Shown: positions 1 to 10,718 of the stretch, one piece after another | How the letters are laid out: every line of letters starts with the position of its first letter | How positions within the stretch are numbered: the first letter of the stretch is position 1 | Assembly (NCBI RefSeq): GCF_900112765.1 | Contig: NZ_FOMZ01000006.1 | Span: forward strand, 281,705 to 345,704 | DNA length: 64,000 nucleotides | Direction: 5' to 3' | Origin: Actinopolyspora alba | Lineage (GTDB): Bacteria; Actinomycetota; Actinomycetes; Mycobacteriales; Pseudonocardiaceae | Notes under the pieces: generated by a model | What the model was told of the DNA's origin: nothing | Databases searched by the model: none | What the model saw: only the letters and a program-made list of their open reading frames with translations | Position numbers and translations under genes: made by a program

Positions 1-2019
<2,019 letters not shown>

Positions 2020-2208
2020 CGTGCCTCCCAGTGTTGGGCGCGTCTCCGCCACCGCTGTCGACGGCTGTGCTCCCGAACGGTTCCGAACAATGCGTCCGAT
2101 CGCGCACCGTCGGCACGACCGGCGGCGACTCGCCGTGGCCCTGCCGGTGACCTCGACGGGTGGGGCCGTGACCCGCCGTGCTGTCGGTGTCTGTTTCCGC
2201 CGGGCGCG

Positions 2209-2619
2209 TCAGCGCGACTGCTGAATACGAATCAGATTTCCGGCGGGATCGCGGACGGCGCAGTCACGAACGCCGTAGGGCTGCTCGGCGGGTTCCTGAA
2301 CGATCTCGGAATCGCCGACCCGCAGTCTGTCGAAGGTGGTGTCGAGGTCGTCGGTGGCCAGCAGCAGCATGGCGTAGGTCCCCTTTGCCATCATCTCGGT
2401 GATGGTGCGGCGTTCCTCATCGGTGACGCCTGGATCGGCGACGGGCGGGGCCAGGACCAGGGACGTAGCGGGCTGCCCGGCGGGGCCGACCGTGATCCAG
2501 CGCATCCTGCCGTTCCCGACGTCGTTGCGGACCTCGAATCCCAGGACGTCCCGGTAGAACGCCAGGGAGGCTTCCGGGTCCTCGTGCGGAAGGAAGCTGG
2601 AGTGAATGGTGAGGCTCAT
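2209..2619 (-). CDS. VOC family (glyoxalase/bleomycin-resistance fold) protein
   Basis: This 136-residue protein has the one-domain VOC layout: an N-terminal strand with HSSFLPHEDPEASLAFYRD, the FYRDVLGFEV turn, and a C-terminal GVRDCAVRDPAGNLIRI strand typical of a metal-edge or ligand-binding beta-alpha-beta-beta-beta repeat. VOC proteins act on or sequester small electrophiles or drugs, and the substrate cannot be read from sequence. The ATG at 2619 is 6 bp beyond the stop of the AraC-type gene, so the two are likely co-transcribed. A TAGTCT hexamer ends 8 nt before the ATG and could also serve as a -10 for a nearly leaderless transcript. Confidence 0.88.
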   Translation of the reverse strand: MSLTIHSSFLPHEDPEASLAFYRDVLGFEVRNDVGNGRMRWITVGPAGQPATSLVLAPPVADPGVTDEERRTITEMMAKGTYAMLLLATDDLDTTFDRLRVGDSEIVQEPAEQPYGVRDCAVRDPAGNLIRIQQSR

Positions 2620-2625
2620 GGCGGT

Positions 2626-3099
2626 TCAGACTAGTTGCGGAGGCGCGATCCCCGCTTCTCGATTCCTGATCGGTCTGCTCGCCCGCTTGGCCACGCACGC
2701 GGGCACACCGGCCGTGGTGTGCGTCGCGGTGTGCCGGTAAGTACTGGGAGGCATACCGACCAGCTCGGTGAACCGCGTGCTGAACGTGCCCAACGAGCGG
2801 CAGCCGACCGCGAAACAGACCTCGGTGACGCTGAGATCACCTCGACGCAACAACGCCATCGCGCGCTCGATGCGCCGCGTCATCAGGTAGGAGTACGGTG
2901 ACTCGCCGTAGGCACGACGGAACGCGCGACTGAGGTGTCCCGCCGACATGTGTACCCCCAGCGCGAGCGCTGCCACGTCCAGTGGCCGCTCGTACTCCCG
3001 GTCGATCCGGTCCCGGACCCGGCGCAACCGGGTGAGTTCGTCCAAATATCGCGATGCCGCGCAGCTGCTGGTCACCCGGTCGATGTTGCCACGCCGCAC
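2626..3099 (-). CDS. AraC family transcriptional regulator
   Basis: A short regulator (157 residues from the GTG at 3099) consisting essentially of the two helix-turn-helix AraC DNA-binding domain. The AraC signature is readable: HMSAGHLSRAFRRAYGESP for the first helix pair and TEVCFAVGCRSLGTFSTRF for the second. There is no sensor domain, as in the small AraC group that sits beside VOC genes. The frame extends upstream to 3339, but that stretch is arginine-rich, low complexity and overlaps the divergent gene, so I place the start at GTG 3099, with GTG 3075 as an alternative. It probably controls the VOC gene 6 bp downstream and perhaps itself. Confidence 0.82.
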   Translation of the reverse strand: MRRGNIDRVTSSCAASRYLDELTRLRRVRDRIDREYERPLDVAALALGVHMSAGHLSRAFRRAYGESPYSYLMTRRIERAMALLRRGDLSVTEVCFAVGCRSLGTFSTRFTELVGMPPSTYRHTATHTTAGVPACVAKRASRPIRNREAGIAPPQLV

Positions 3100-3263
3100 G
3101 CGAATTGCCCACCGTCTCCGACGGTGGGAGCGGCGGCCCCTTCCCGCCGCGCTGCTTTCGTCGAACCGCGTGAGAAAAGCGGTTGACCTCGGCCGATGGT
3201 AGTTTGCGCCGGCAGCGTTCGAATCGTTCGCGGAAATTCCCGGCCCGCCCAAGGGGGCACCAA

Positions 3264-3887
3264 GTGATCGATGGTTTGCATGTGTCGTGGCAGACGCTGG
3301 CGCTCGTGGCGCTCTCGACAGTGTCGATCTACATTTCACTGATCGCGTTCTCCCGCATCGCCGGGCTGCGTTCGTTCTCCCAGATGACGAACTTCGACTA
3401 CGCGGCCACCGTGGCCTTCGGGTCGATCACCGCCACCACAGCGGTCAGTTCCGAGGTGTCGCTGCTGCAGGGCATGTTCGCGCTGGCGGCGCTGTTCATC
3501 ACGCAGAGCCTGTTGGCGTATCTGCGCAAGCTCCGCAGGGTCGAGCGGGTCACCGACAACCGGCCGTTGCTGCTCATGGACGGTTCCCGGGAACTGCGCG
3601 AGAACCTGGATCAGGCGCAGATGACCCGCAACGACCTCTACGCGAAACTGCGGCTGGCCGGGATCACCCGGCTGGAGCAGCTCGAGGCGGTCGTGCTGGA
3701 GACCACGGGAGAGGTCTCGGTACTGACCGTCGACCCCAGGGGACGTCCCGTGGACAGCAGGTTGCTTTCCAGCGTCGACGGGCCGCAACGGCCGGTACGC
3801 AGTGGGCTACCCACCCACACCGCGGACTCCCCCGAGTCCACCGATCCCTCGTCCGGACCGTCCACCGGACCGGAGGAGGACCGGTAA
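3264..3887 (+). CDS. DUF421 (YetF-like) membrane protein
   Basis: The start is GTG 3264 with a strong ribosome site (AAGGGGG at 3251-3257). The 207-residue product has about three N-terminal membrane segments (residues 10-32, 48-65, 68-88), followed by the cytosolic DUF421 domain with its usual landmarks: LLLMDG, a DLYAKLRLAGI segment, and the LEQLEAVVLETTGEVSVL core. A proline/serine-rich acidic tail of about 45 residues follows. The biochemical role of DUF421 proteins is largely unknown; in Bacillus, YetF-type proteins are spore or cell-envelope membrane proteins. It is divergent from the AraC gene and convergent with the next gene. Family assignment is firm, function is not. Confidence 0.85.
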   Translation: MIDGLHVSWQTLALVALSTVSIYISLIAFSRIAGLRSFSQMTNFDYAATVAFGSITATTAVSSEVSLLQGMFALAALFITQSLLAYLRKLRRVERVTDNRPLLLMDGSRELRENLDQAQMTRNDLYAKLRLAGITRLEQLEAVVLETTGEVSVLTVDPRGRPVDSRLLSSVDGPQRPVRSGLPTHTADSPESTDPSSGPSTGPEEDR

Positions 3888-3964
3888 CCCTCGGAGAACG
3901 GTGCCATCGGCACGGCACGACCAAGCAGAACAACCTGGGGTGCCTCCGTGGGGGCGACACGCGG

Positions 3965-4942
3965 CTACTGCATGGCGGTGACGCAGGGATGCCTCCGGTC
4001 ACGGCTACAGCAGTAGATCTGCAACGTGTAGCCACGTCCGATCCGAACCCCCGGGTGGCTCTCCCCGTCAGGAACTTCACCGAGTTCAGCGTTGTCCTCG
4101 ACGGCACGCCAACTGGGGGTGAAATTCCCTCCTTCCATCATCAACAACGGTTCGACGTCGGACCCGCACTGTTCGCAGCCCAGTGGAATCGGATCGCGGA
4201 ACGTCCACATCGATTCCCAACCGCCCACTTTCCAACCGGGCGGTATCGACAGGTCGTCGTCGTAATCCATGTGCCGTTCCTGCTCCCAGTGGCGGATACG
4301 TTCCGCGAGATTCTGCGGAATCAGGTGCAACGGCGGGAATTCGATGATCCGCTCCGGGTTGAGCACACACGGGTGAGGAACGAACTCTTCATCCACCACC
4401 AGGGCCGGTTCCGGAGGTTCCAGCAGCACATGCTCGATGTCGGCCGCACGGCGCCAGTACAACCACACGTTCGGGGTGTAGTCGTCCTCGTGGTCGAAAG
4501 GGCACCACAGCACCTGCAACAGATCGGCTCCCGGCGGACAGACCAGATCGGGGATCTCGGTGGCGTAAAGCTGCGCCACGGGCAGCAGCGGCATCGGGCT
4601 GAGCGCGTGCTCGGCTACCGGGACTCCTTCTTTCGAACGCCGCAGCGTTTCCAAGTCCTCGGCCGACAGCGGGGACGGCTCGCCGGTGACGAGTCCACGT
4701 GCGGCTCGGACCTCGTGCAACGAGGTCAGCTCGGGCGCGAAACCATACTTGTTGTGGTGACAGTCGTGACAGCGTGGCCACGGTTCCTCGACGGGCCACA
4801 GCAGTGGCCCACCGACCGAACTCCGCTCCACGGTGGGGTCACCCCGTCGGGGGTGGAGCCTGGTGGTGGTTCTGGTCATCCCGGCCAGTTCCGGAAACAC
4901 CTCGGCCATGTTCACCGGGCGTGGTGGGGTGGTGCGTGCCAT
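3965..4942 (-). CDS. YwqG/DUF1963-like protein with two CxxC pairs
   Basis: The 325-residue protein is probably started by ATG 4942, preceded by GAGGAG 12 nt upstream; the frame runs further upstream through low-complexity arginine-rich sequence. It carries SVGGPLLWP, PVAQLYATEIPDL and LLQVLWCPFDHE, the kind of water-soluble beta-rich layout I associate with YwqG/DUF1963 proteins of actinobacteria. Two CxxC pairs (CHDC at residues 58-61 and CEQC further on) and a CC near the C-terminus suggest a bound metal. No catalytic residues are evident and no function is assigned. The gene is convergent with the DUF421 gene. The family name is a recollection and should be treated as tentative. Confidence 0.72.
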   Translation of the reverse strand: MARTTPPRPVNMAEVFPELAGMTRTTTRLHPRRGDPTVERSSVGGPLLWPVEEPWPRCHDCHHNKYGFAPELTSLHEVRAARGLVTGEPSPLSAEDLETLRRSKEGVPVAEHALSPMPLLPVAQLYATEIPDLVCPPGADLLQVLWCPFDHEDDYTPNVWLYWRRAADIEHVLLEPPEPALVVDEEFVPHPCVLNPERIIEFPPLHLIPQNLAERIRHWEQERHMDYDDDLSIPPGWKVGGWESMWTFRDPIPLGCEQCGSDVEPLLMMEGGNFTPSWRAVEDNAELGEVPDGESHPGVRIGRGYTLQIYCCSRDRRHPCVTAMQ

Positions 4943-5098
4943 AACGGGTGGTGCTCCTCGTCGTCGGTGAGCATATCCCACCACGCACCACCGACGTCCT
5001 CGCCGCACCCACGGCTGCCCCGCTCCCGTCCGGGCGAGCACCGCACCGCGTACCGGCCCGGTCGACACGCCCACGCCGACCGGGCCGGGCGGTGGGAC

Positions 5099-6292
5099 TC
5101 ACCCGTCGGCGCGCTGCTGGGAGTTTCCCGCTCCCCCGAGGGCCTGCTGGTCCGCCGAGCCGCTGGCCCGTGGTGTGCTGCTCAGGTCGGTGGGAACTTC
5201 CTTGCGGGCCACCGCTTCGGCCGCGCGCACCGCCTCGGCCACCTCGGGGTTGGAGGCCATCTCGAACCAGGAGGACACCGACGGATCGTCCTGCTCCGGG
5301 GGCTCGCTGGGAACTTCCTGCTCGGGCGGTTCGTAGCGGAACACGCCCTCCTCGTCGGGGCTGCCGAGCATGCGGGCGAAGCCCTCCAGGGACTTGCTGA
5401 ACTCGCTGGGCACCACCCAGACCTTGTTGGCGTCGCCCTGGGCCATCTCGGGCAGGGTCTGCAGATACTGGTAGGCCAGCATCTCGGGAGTGGGCTTGGC
5501 GCGTTTGACGGCGGCGAAGGTTTTCTCGATCGCCTTGGCCTCGCCCTGGGCGGTGAGGTACTTGCTGGCCCGCTCACCCTGCGAACGCAGAATGTTGGAT
5601 TGGCGTTCACCTTCGGCGTTGAGGATCGCGGCCTGCTTGGACCCCTCCGCGGCCAGGATCTGCGACTGCTTCTGCCCCTCGGCCGTTTTGATGGCGGATT
5701 CGCGTTCACCTTCGGCGTTGAGGATCATCGCGCGCTTCTCCCGGTCGGCGCGCATCTGTTTTTCCATCGAGTCCTGGATCGACGGCGGCGGGTCGATCGC
5801 CTTGAGCTCAACCCGGGCGACCCTGATCCCCCAACGGCTGGTCTCGCTGTCCAACACCCCCCGCAGCTGGCTGTTGATCTGGTCCCGCGAGGTCAACGTC
5901 TCCTCCAGGCTCATACCACCGACCACGTTCCGCAGCGTGGTGGTGGTCAACTGCTCGACCCCCTCGATGTAGTTGGAGATCTCGTACACCGCCGAACGGG
6001 ATTCGGTGACCTGGAAATACACCACGGTGTCGATGGACACTGTGAGGTTGTCCTGAGTGATCACCGACTGCGGTGGGAACGAAACCACCTGCTCCCGCAG
6101 ATCGATCTTGGCGCGCACCCGGTCCAGGAACGGAAACAGCATGTTCAGTCCCGGGTGGGCCACGGTGCGGAACCGTCCCAGACGTTCGATGACAGCGCTG
6201 GTGGCCTGCGGCACGACCAGTACGGTCTTGGCCAGCAGCACGATCACCAGCAGTACGACCACCAGCAGCACAATCCACACGGCAGGATTCAC
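5099..6292 (-). CDS. SPFH/band-7 domain membrane protein (QmcA/stomatin-like)
   Basis: The 397-residue protein has one N-terminal membrane anchor (residues 4-22) and an SPFH domain (about 25-185) with IERLGRFRTVAHPGLN and the TTTLRNVVGGMSLEETL segment. An alanine/glutamate-rich coiled coil (about 190-270) with repeated ILNAEGER-like units follows, then a disordered acidic tail rich in P, E and S. SPFH proteins form large oligomeric cages that organise membrane microdomains and proteases. The nfeD-like gene ends 10 bp upstream on the same strand, the classic NfeD plus stomatin partnership. The pair matches Rv1487-Rv1488 as I recall. It is not a flotillin, because the coiled coil is too short. 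Confidence 0.92.
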   Translation of the reverse strand: MNPAVWIVLLVVVLLVIVLLAKTVLVVPQATSAVIERLGRFRTVAHPGLNMLFPFLDRVRAKIDLREQVVSFPPQSVITQDNLTVSIDTVVYFQVTESRSAVYEISNYIEGVEQLTTTTLRNVVGGMSLEETLTSRDQINSQLRGVLDSETSRWGIRVARVELKAIDPPPSIQDSMEKQMRADREKRAMILNAEGERESAIKTAEGQKQSQILAAEGSKQAAILNAEGERQSNILRSQGERASKYLTAQGEAKAIEKTFAAVKRAKPTPEMLAYQYLQTLPEMAQGDANKVWVVPSEFSKSLEGFARMLGSPDEEGVFRYEPPEQEVPSEPPEQDDPSVSSWFEMASNPEVAEAVRAAEAVARKEVPTDLSSTPRASGSADQQALGGAGNSQQRADG

Positions 6293-6302
6293 ATCCGCCT
6301 CC

Positions 6303-6743
6303 TCACGGTTCGGCCCACACCACGGCGACGGCCCCCGAAATCTCCATGACCATCACCGTGCGCCCCACATCCAGCACCTGTGTCTCGTCGAAAGAGCGCG
6401 CCGACCACACGTCCCCGCCGATGCGCACCCGGCCGTCGTGGGCATCCACCGCGGATTCCACGGTGGCACGTTTGCCGATGAGCGCATCCACGTTCGTGCG
6501 CGGTTCGATTCCCTCGGTCGTCTCACGCAGCAGTCTGCGTTTGACCGCCGGGCGCGCCAGGAACACCAGTCCGCCGGAGAGTGCGGCGAAGATCACCGCG
6601 TCCAGCCACAGCGGCGCACCCAGCGCCGCCGCTCCGGCGGTTCCCATCGCGGCGAGCCCGAGCATCAACAGCACGAACTCACCTGAAGTGGCTTCGGCGG
6701 CCACCAGGAGCACCCCGGCGATCAACCACACCAACGCGGCCAT
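6303..6743 (-). CDS. NfeD family membrane protein
   Basis: The start is taken at ATG 6743; a frame extension to 6785 adds 14 unlikely residues. The 146-residue product has a hydrophobic N-terminal half with about three membrane segments (AALVWLIAGVLLVAAEA, FVLLMLGLAAMG, AVIFAALSGGLVFLA). A C-terminal OB-like domain follows, with GKRATVESAVDAHDGRVRIG and DVWSAR, which are NfeD signatures. NfeD partners with SPFH proteins to shape membrane microdomains, and the SPFH gene follows after 10 bp. No ClpP-like protease domain is fused, so this is the short NfeD form. Confidence 0.9.
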   Translation of the reverse strand: MAALVWLIAGVLLVAAEATSGEFVLLMLGLAAMGTAGAAALGAPLWLDAVIFAALSGGLVFLARPAVKRRLLRETTEGIEPRTNVDALIGKRATVESAVDAHDGRVRIGGDVWSARSFDETQVLDVGRTVMVMEISGAVAVVWAEP

Positions 6744-6830
6744 ACACCCATGGTGACAGATCGACTTCTCTTCGTGACCGTTCAAGTCGTCCGCGAGGGG
6801 GTGCTGTCGGCGGGCGAAGCGGGTGGGCGG

Positions 6831-7664
6831 CTATTCCTCGGCGAGGGTGACGAAGTCGACGAGCCGTTCCACCGCCCCCAGCAGTGGGGCCCGCAGGTCC
6901 CGGAAGTCACCGACCGCGTCGAGGATCCTGCGCCAGCCCTCGGACGGATCCGTCCAGCCCAGTTCGCGGCACACCCCGGTCTTCCAGTCCTGCCGCCTGT
7001 CGATGTCCGGCCACTCGGTTATCCCCACCGTGGCCGGGCACACGGCCTGCCAGACGTCCACGTAAGGATGCCCGGTCACCAGCACGTCGTCGCCGCTGAC
7101 GCGCTCGGCGATGCGGGTCTCCTTGCTGCCGGTGACGAAGTGGTCGACCAGCACTCCCAGCCTGCGCTCGGGGCCGGGTGAGAATTCGGTGACGTGGTGC
7201 TGCAGATCGTCCAGCCCGTGCAGCGGCTCGACCACCACACCGGCGACGCGAAGATCATGTCCCCACACCCGTTCGAGCAGTTCCGCGTCGTGCAGACCTT
7301 CGACCCAGATCCTGCTGGCACGGGCCGTGCGCGCCGGGGCGTCGGAAACCGCCACCGAACCGGAGGCCGAACGGCGCGACACCCGGCCAGCGGTGGAAGG
7401 GACGGGCACGAGCGTGACCGGTGTTCCCTCGTGGCGGAACCCTCCGGTTCGCATCGGAAAGGCACGTTGCCTGCCGTGACGGTTCTCGAGAATCACGTTG
7501 TGCTTGGTGAACTCGCCACGTTCCAGCCGCACGATCGCGCCGCAGAACTCACCGGCGGCGTCCTCGACGACTGTGCCGGGCTCGGCGGGCAGCTCGGGAG
7601 GGGAATCGCGTCGGCGCCGAGCGGTACCGGTGAGCACGTCGCGGCCGTAGTCGATCGAACGCAC
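6831..7664 (-). CDS. DUF3097 family protein
   Basis: I place the start at GTG 7664. It is preceded, 7 nt upstream, by TAGGCT (7672-7677 on the other strand), a good -10 hexamer, suggesting a leaderless mRNA. The product then begins MRSIDYGRDVLTG, matching the way I recall DUF3097 proteins beginning, and has 277 residues. The frame continues to ATG 7814, which would add 50 basic, proline-rich residues. The core includes PAEPGTVVEDAAGEFCGAIV, GRQRAFPM, ARASRIWVEGLHDAELLERVWG (a Toprim-like acidic turn) and DDVLVTGHPYVDVWQAV. The family is actinobacterial and of unknown function; the WVEG and VLVTG segments suggest a Toprim-like nucleotide or nucleic-acid fold, which is inference. Confidence 0.85.
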   Translation of the reverse strand: MRSIDYGRDVLTGTARRRRDSPPELPAEPGTVVEDAAGEFCGAIVRLERGEFTKHNVILENRHGRQRAFPMRTGGFRHEGTPVTLVPVPSTAGRVSRRSASGSVAVSDAPARTARASRIWVEGLHDAELLERVWGHDLRVAGVVVEPLHGLDDLQHHVTEFSPGPERRLGVLVDHFVTGSKETRIAERVSGDDVLVTGHPYVDVWQAVCPATVGITEWPDIDRRQDWKTGVCRELGWTDPSEGWRRILDAVGDFRDLRAPLLGAVERLVDFVTLAEE

Positions 7665-7671
7665 GACGATC

Positions 7672-7677
7672 AGCCTA
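7672..7677 (-). promoter_or_regulatory. -10 element (TAGGCT) for the DUF3097 gene
   Basis: On the minus strand TAGGCT ends 7 nt before GTG 7664. It matches the actinobacterial TANNNT -10, and there is no ribosome site in between, so transcription would begin at or next to the start codon. Confidence 0.45.
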
Positions 7678-7833
7678 CCCGGCCACGGCCCCACGGTGAC
7701 GGTGCCGGGCCGAGGTGCCGCTCGGTTCGCCGCGCTGTTCGGTTCGCGGGGAGCACGGCGGAGATCCCACCCGTTGGCGGCGATCACGGTCACATCGGTA
7801 TCGTCAGTGGACATGCCATGTCCGAGCGCAACG

Positions 7834-8607
7834 ATGGTGGTGTGGACGTCCGCGTGGCTGCACGGCGCGGCCGCGTCGGACGACGTGCTCGATGCCGCGC
7901 AGGCGTGGGCCGAGGTTCATCAGGTGTGGGCCGCCGACGAGGCCACGGCGGCACGGTTGGGACTTCCCGCTCCCGGCGTGAACGACGCGGGGTTGGCGCT
8001 GCTGCTTGCGGCGATACGCAAGGCCGGTGGTGATTCCGGCAGCCTGGCGTTACCGGTGGCGGGTGATGTTCGCGGTCTCGACGGGGCCTCGGAATTCGCG
8101 CGGCACGCGCTGCGGCGGGGCGAGGCCGCCGTGTTCCCGTGGGCGGGGCTGGGGCTGGTGCCGGAACGTGTCGCCGAAGGAGTGCTGCGCTGGACGGTTC
8201 ACGAGGTGGGTGAGATCGCCCCCGCCGAGCACACTCCCGTGGGAGAGGCCGAGCACGGCATGTCCTCGGCCATGCGCGAGGCGGCCAGCACGCTGACCGA
8301 ACTGGACGTCTCACGACGCCGCCCCGGCGTTCGTGGTGAGATCGCCGAAACAGTCTCGGCACGGCCACAGCCCTCGTGGCCGCAGGGGGTGCCGCAACGT
8401 TGCCTTCGCGTGCTGCAACGCAGCACGGAAGTGGAGGCGATCCTGCGGGTGGCCACCGACGACGCCCCGGGCGGGGCGATGTCCGCCTCGGCGGACAGAG
8501 CACGCGGTCAGGCACTCAACCCGCTGTTCGAATCGGTGCGCACCGCTCGTCGGGCAGCGGTGGACGAGATGGTGCGGGTGCTGCGCCAGCGGGCCGAGCG
8601 GCACTGA
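7834..8607 (+). CDS. Conserved actinobacterial protein, Rv1486c-like
   Basis: A 257-residue soluble protein if started at ATG 7834; ATG 7813 is an alternative giving 7 extra residues. It begins MVVWTSAWLHGAAASDDVLD and contains ALPVAGDVRGL, AVFPWAGLGLVPERV, a histidine-containing TVHEVGEIAP segment, and an arginine-rich C-terminus (RVLRQRAERH). Position and orientation, opposite to fabG-inhA-hemH and next to the NfeD/SPFH pair, match Rv1486c in M. tuberculosis as I remember it. No enzymatic motif is recognised and the function is unknown. It is convergent with hemH, with an inverted repeat between them. Confidence 0.78.
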   Translation: MVVWTSAWLHGAAASDDVLDAAQAWAEVHQVWAADEATAARLGLPAPGVNDAGLALLLAAIRKAGGDSGSLALPVAGDVRGLDGASEFARHALRRGEAAVFPWAGLGLVPERVAEGVLRWTVHEVGEIAPAEHTPVGEAEHGMSSAMREAASTLTELDVSRRRPGVRGEIAETVSARPQPSWPQGVPQRCLRVLQRSTEVEAILRVATDDAPGGAMSASADRARGQALNPLFESVRTARRAAVDEMVRVLRQRAERH

Positions 8608-8628
8608 CACCGCGGCGGACCGGTCGAC

Positions 8629-8676
8629 GTGGTTTCCCGACCGGAACGGACGGAGTCACCCCGGACGGGAAACCAC
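8629..8676. terminator. Inverted repeat between convergent genes
   Basis: GTGGTTTCCCG (8629-8639) and its exact complement CGGGAAACCAC (8666-8676) form an 11-bp stem around a 26-nt loop. It lies between the ends of the Rv1486c-like gene and hemH, so it could stop transcription from both sides. No U-tract is present, as is common in actinobacteria. Confidence 0.5.
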
Positions 8677-8719
8677 CGGTAAACACGGGCCGACCCGCAG
8701 CGCGGCGGCCGCTACGTGC

Positions 8720-9760
8720 TCAGCAACACCCCTGCGGCACGCACAACTCACCATTGACCCCACAGCCCGCCTTGACCAACGGGGACAACTTGCGGACCCG
8801 CTGGTCCTCGACGTGCTCGGAAACCAGTTCGGCGATCATCCGGGCGTAGCGCGGGTCGGTGCCGGCGGTCTCGGCACGAGCGAACCCCAACCCGAGTTCA
8901 TCGGCCTTCTCCGCGGCCTCGTTGTCCAGGTCCCAGACGACCTCGAGATGATCGGAGACGAAACCGACCGGGCTGGTGACCACGGCGGGCACCCCCTTGG
9001 CGGGCAGCTGCTCCAGATGGTCACAGACGTCGGGCTCCAGCCACGGCACGCTCGGCGGCCCAGAACGGGACTGCCACACGAGATCGTAGCCGGTGACCCC
9101 CACGGCCTCGGCGACCAGGCGAGCGGCCTCCTGCACCTGCCGCGAGTACCACTGGGGACGACCGTCGGCACCGCTTCGCTCCTCCGCGCTCAGCGGGACC
9201 GAATGGGCGGTGAACACCAGACGGGCCTGCGCACGAACGTCTTCCGGCAACGCGGCGTAGGCCCGTGTCACCGCGTCGGCGTTGGCGGCCACGAACAGCG
9301 GGTGATCGTAGAACTGCCGGAGCTTGACCAGTTCGGGAGCCCGCCGCTCCCCCACGGCCGAACGGGCGCGTGCGATGTCCTCGTGGTACTGGCGGCACCC
9401 CGAATAGCCACCCCAGGCGGAGGTGGCGAACACCAGCGCACGCCGCACCCCGTCAGCGGCCATCCGCTCGACGGTGTCCTCGACCATCGGATGCCAGTTA
9501 CGGTTGCCGAAGTACACCGGTAGGTTCAGACCACGCTCGGCGAGCTCACCCTCCAACGAGCCCATGATCTCGCGATTGAGACGGTTGATCGGCGACACTC
9601 CGCCGAAGTGGTGGTAATGCTCGGCCACCTCGTCGAGCCGTTCCGGGGGAACGTTGCGACCACGAGTCACGTTTTCCAGGAAAGGCCGTACCTCCTCATG
9701 TCCTTCCGGGCCACCGAAGGAAAGGTACAGCAGCGCGTCAACGTTATCCGAGCTGTTCAC
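8720..9760 (-). CDS. hemH: Coproporphyrin ferrochelatase
   Basis: The start is GTG 9760; TATCAT ends 6 nt upstream, so the mRNA may be leaderless. The 346-residue protein shows ferrochelatase landmarks: [12 protein letters not shown] at the N-terminus, [19 protein letters not shown], the catalytic-histidine strand VFTAHSVPL, and the [17 protein letters not shown] acid patch. One cysteine sits in [12 protein letters not shown] and three more at the extreme C-terminus, where the protein ends QGCC. These fit the [2Fe-2S]-binding cysteines known in actinobacterial enzymes. In actinobacteria, ferrochelatase normally inserts iron into coproporphyrin III. It follows inhA on the same strand, as in fabG1-inhA-hemZ of mycobacteria. 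Confidence 0.95.
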   Translation of the reverse strand: MNSSDNVDALLYLSFGGPEGHEEVRPFLENVTRGRNVPPERLDEVAEHYHHFGGVSPINRLNREIMGSLEGELAERGLNLPVYFGNRNWHPMVEDTVERMAADGVRRALVFATSAWGGYSGCRQYHEDIARARSAVGERRAPELVKLRQFYDHPLFVAANADAVTRAYAALPEDVRAQARLVFTAHSVPLSAEERSGADGRPQWYSRQVQEAARLVAEAVGVTGYDLVWQSRSGPPSVPWLEPDVCDHLEQLPAKGVPAVVTSPVGFVSDHLEVVWDLDNEAAEKADELGLGFARAETAGTDPRYARMIAELVSEHVEDQRVRKLSPLVKAGCGVNGELCVPQGCC

Positions 9761-9766
9761 GCGACC

Positions 9767-9772
9767 ATGATA
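9767..9772 (-). promoter_or_regulatory. -10 element (TATCAT) for hemH
   Basis: TATCAT on the minus strand ends 6 nt before GTG 9760 in the 102-bp inhA-hemH gap. It would give hemH its own leaderless transcript in addition to read-through from fabG-inhA. Confidence 0.4.
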
Positions 9773-9862
9773 GGCAGAGCCGACGTCTCGGCCGCACAGG
9801 CGGGGTGCGCGGCCGAGCCGGGTGTTCCACGCGCCGCGGGGAACGACGCGCACTCGGCAGCC

Positions 9863-10630
9863 TCAGGCCCCCAACGCGTGGAAACCACCATCGGTCATGA
9901 TCATCGATCCCGTGGTCTTGGGCAGCCAGTCCGACAACACGGTGCACACGGTGCGCCCCACCGGCTCCGGATCCTCGACGTCCCACCCCAGCGGGGCACG
10001 CTCCCCCCAGGTGTCCTCCAACTGTTGGAAACCGGGGATCGACTTGGCGGCCATGGTCCGCACCGGACCGGCACTGACCAGGTTGACCCGAACACCGCGC
10101 GGCCCGAGCTCACGTGCCAGATACCGCGAGGTCGACTCCAGCGCCGCCTTCGCCACACCCATCCAGTCGTAGGCGGGCCAGGCCACCCGGGCATCGAAGT
10201 CCATCCCGACCACCGAAGAACCCTCACCCAACAACGGCAGGCACGCCCTGGTCAAGGAGTTCAGCGAGTACGCCGAGATCTGCAGCGTGTTGGACACGTC
10301 CTCCCAGGGAGCGGCCATGAAATCCGCACCCAGGCAGGATTCGGGAGCGTAACCGATCGAGTGCACCACACCGTCGAGACCGTCGACGTGCTCGGCGACC
10401 GAACCGGCCAGCCCCGCCAACTGCTCCTCGTTGGTGACATCGAGCTCGATCACCGGTGCCTTGTGCGGCAACCGGCCGGCGATGCGTTCCACCAGCTTGA
10501 GCCGACCGAAACCGGTCAGCACCACCTGCGCCCCCTGCTCCTGGGCGACCTTGGCGGTGTGAAACGCGATCGAGGAATCGGTGATCACTCCGGTGATCAG
10601 GATTCGCTTACCTTCCAGCAGTCCAGTCAC
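9863..10630 (-). CDS. inhA: NADH-dependent enoyl-[acyl-carrier-protein] reductase
   Basis: The 255-residue protein belongs to the InhA/FabI class of SDRs and reduces trans-2-enoyl-ACP in fatty-acid elongation. The glycine-rich NADH site is in the ENR form ([12 protein letters not shown]), and the catalytic pair is Y154 and K161 in [18 protein letters not shown] aligns with the isoniazid-resistance serine region of InhA, and [14 protein letters not shown] forms the substrate-loop region. Length and motifs match InhA (269 residues) slightly shortened. It lies between fabG and hemH on the same strand. Whether it serves mycolate synthesis cannot be read here; a general FAS-II role is the safer statement. 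Confidence 0.95.
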   Translation of the reverse strand: MTGLLEGKRILITGVITDSSIAFHTAKVAQEQGAQVVLTGFGRLKLVERIAGRLPHKAPVIELDVTNEEQLAGLAGSVAEHVDGLDGVVHSIGYAPESCLGADFMAAPWEDVSNTLQISAYSLNSLTRACLPLLGEGSSVVGMDFDARVAWPAYDWMGVAKAALESTSRYLARELGPRGVRVNLVSAGPVRTMAAKSIPGFQQLEDTWGERAPLGWDVEDPEPVGRTVCTVLSDWLPKTTGSMIMTDGGFHALGA

Positions 10631-10718
10631 TTGCCGTTTCCCTCTACTGATCGTTTTTTACTCGGTTCGGAAACCACACACGGACACCCCCGGCCCGGCG
10701 CGACGGGGCGAAAGGGCT

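Noticed and set aside
3287..6349. A 1020-codon plus-strand frame across the DUF421, YwqG-like and SPFH genes.
   Set aside because: It crosses three recognised genes in the wrong frame, has no family motif, and is rich in H, R and G as expected for antisense of GC-rich genes.
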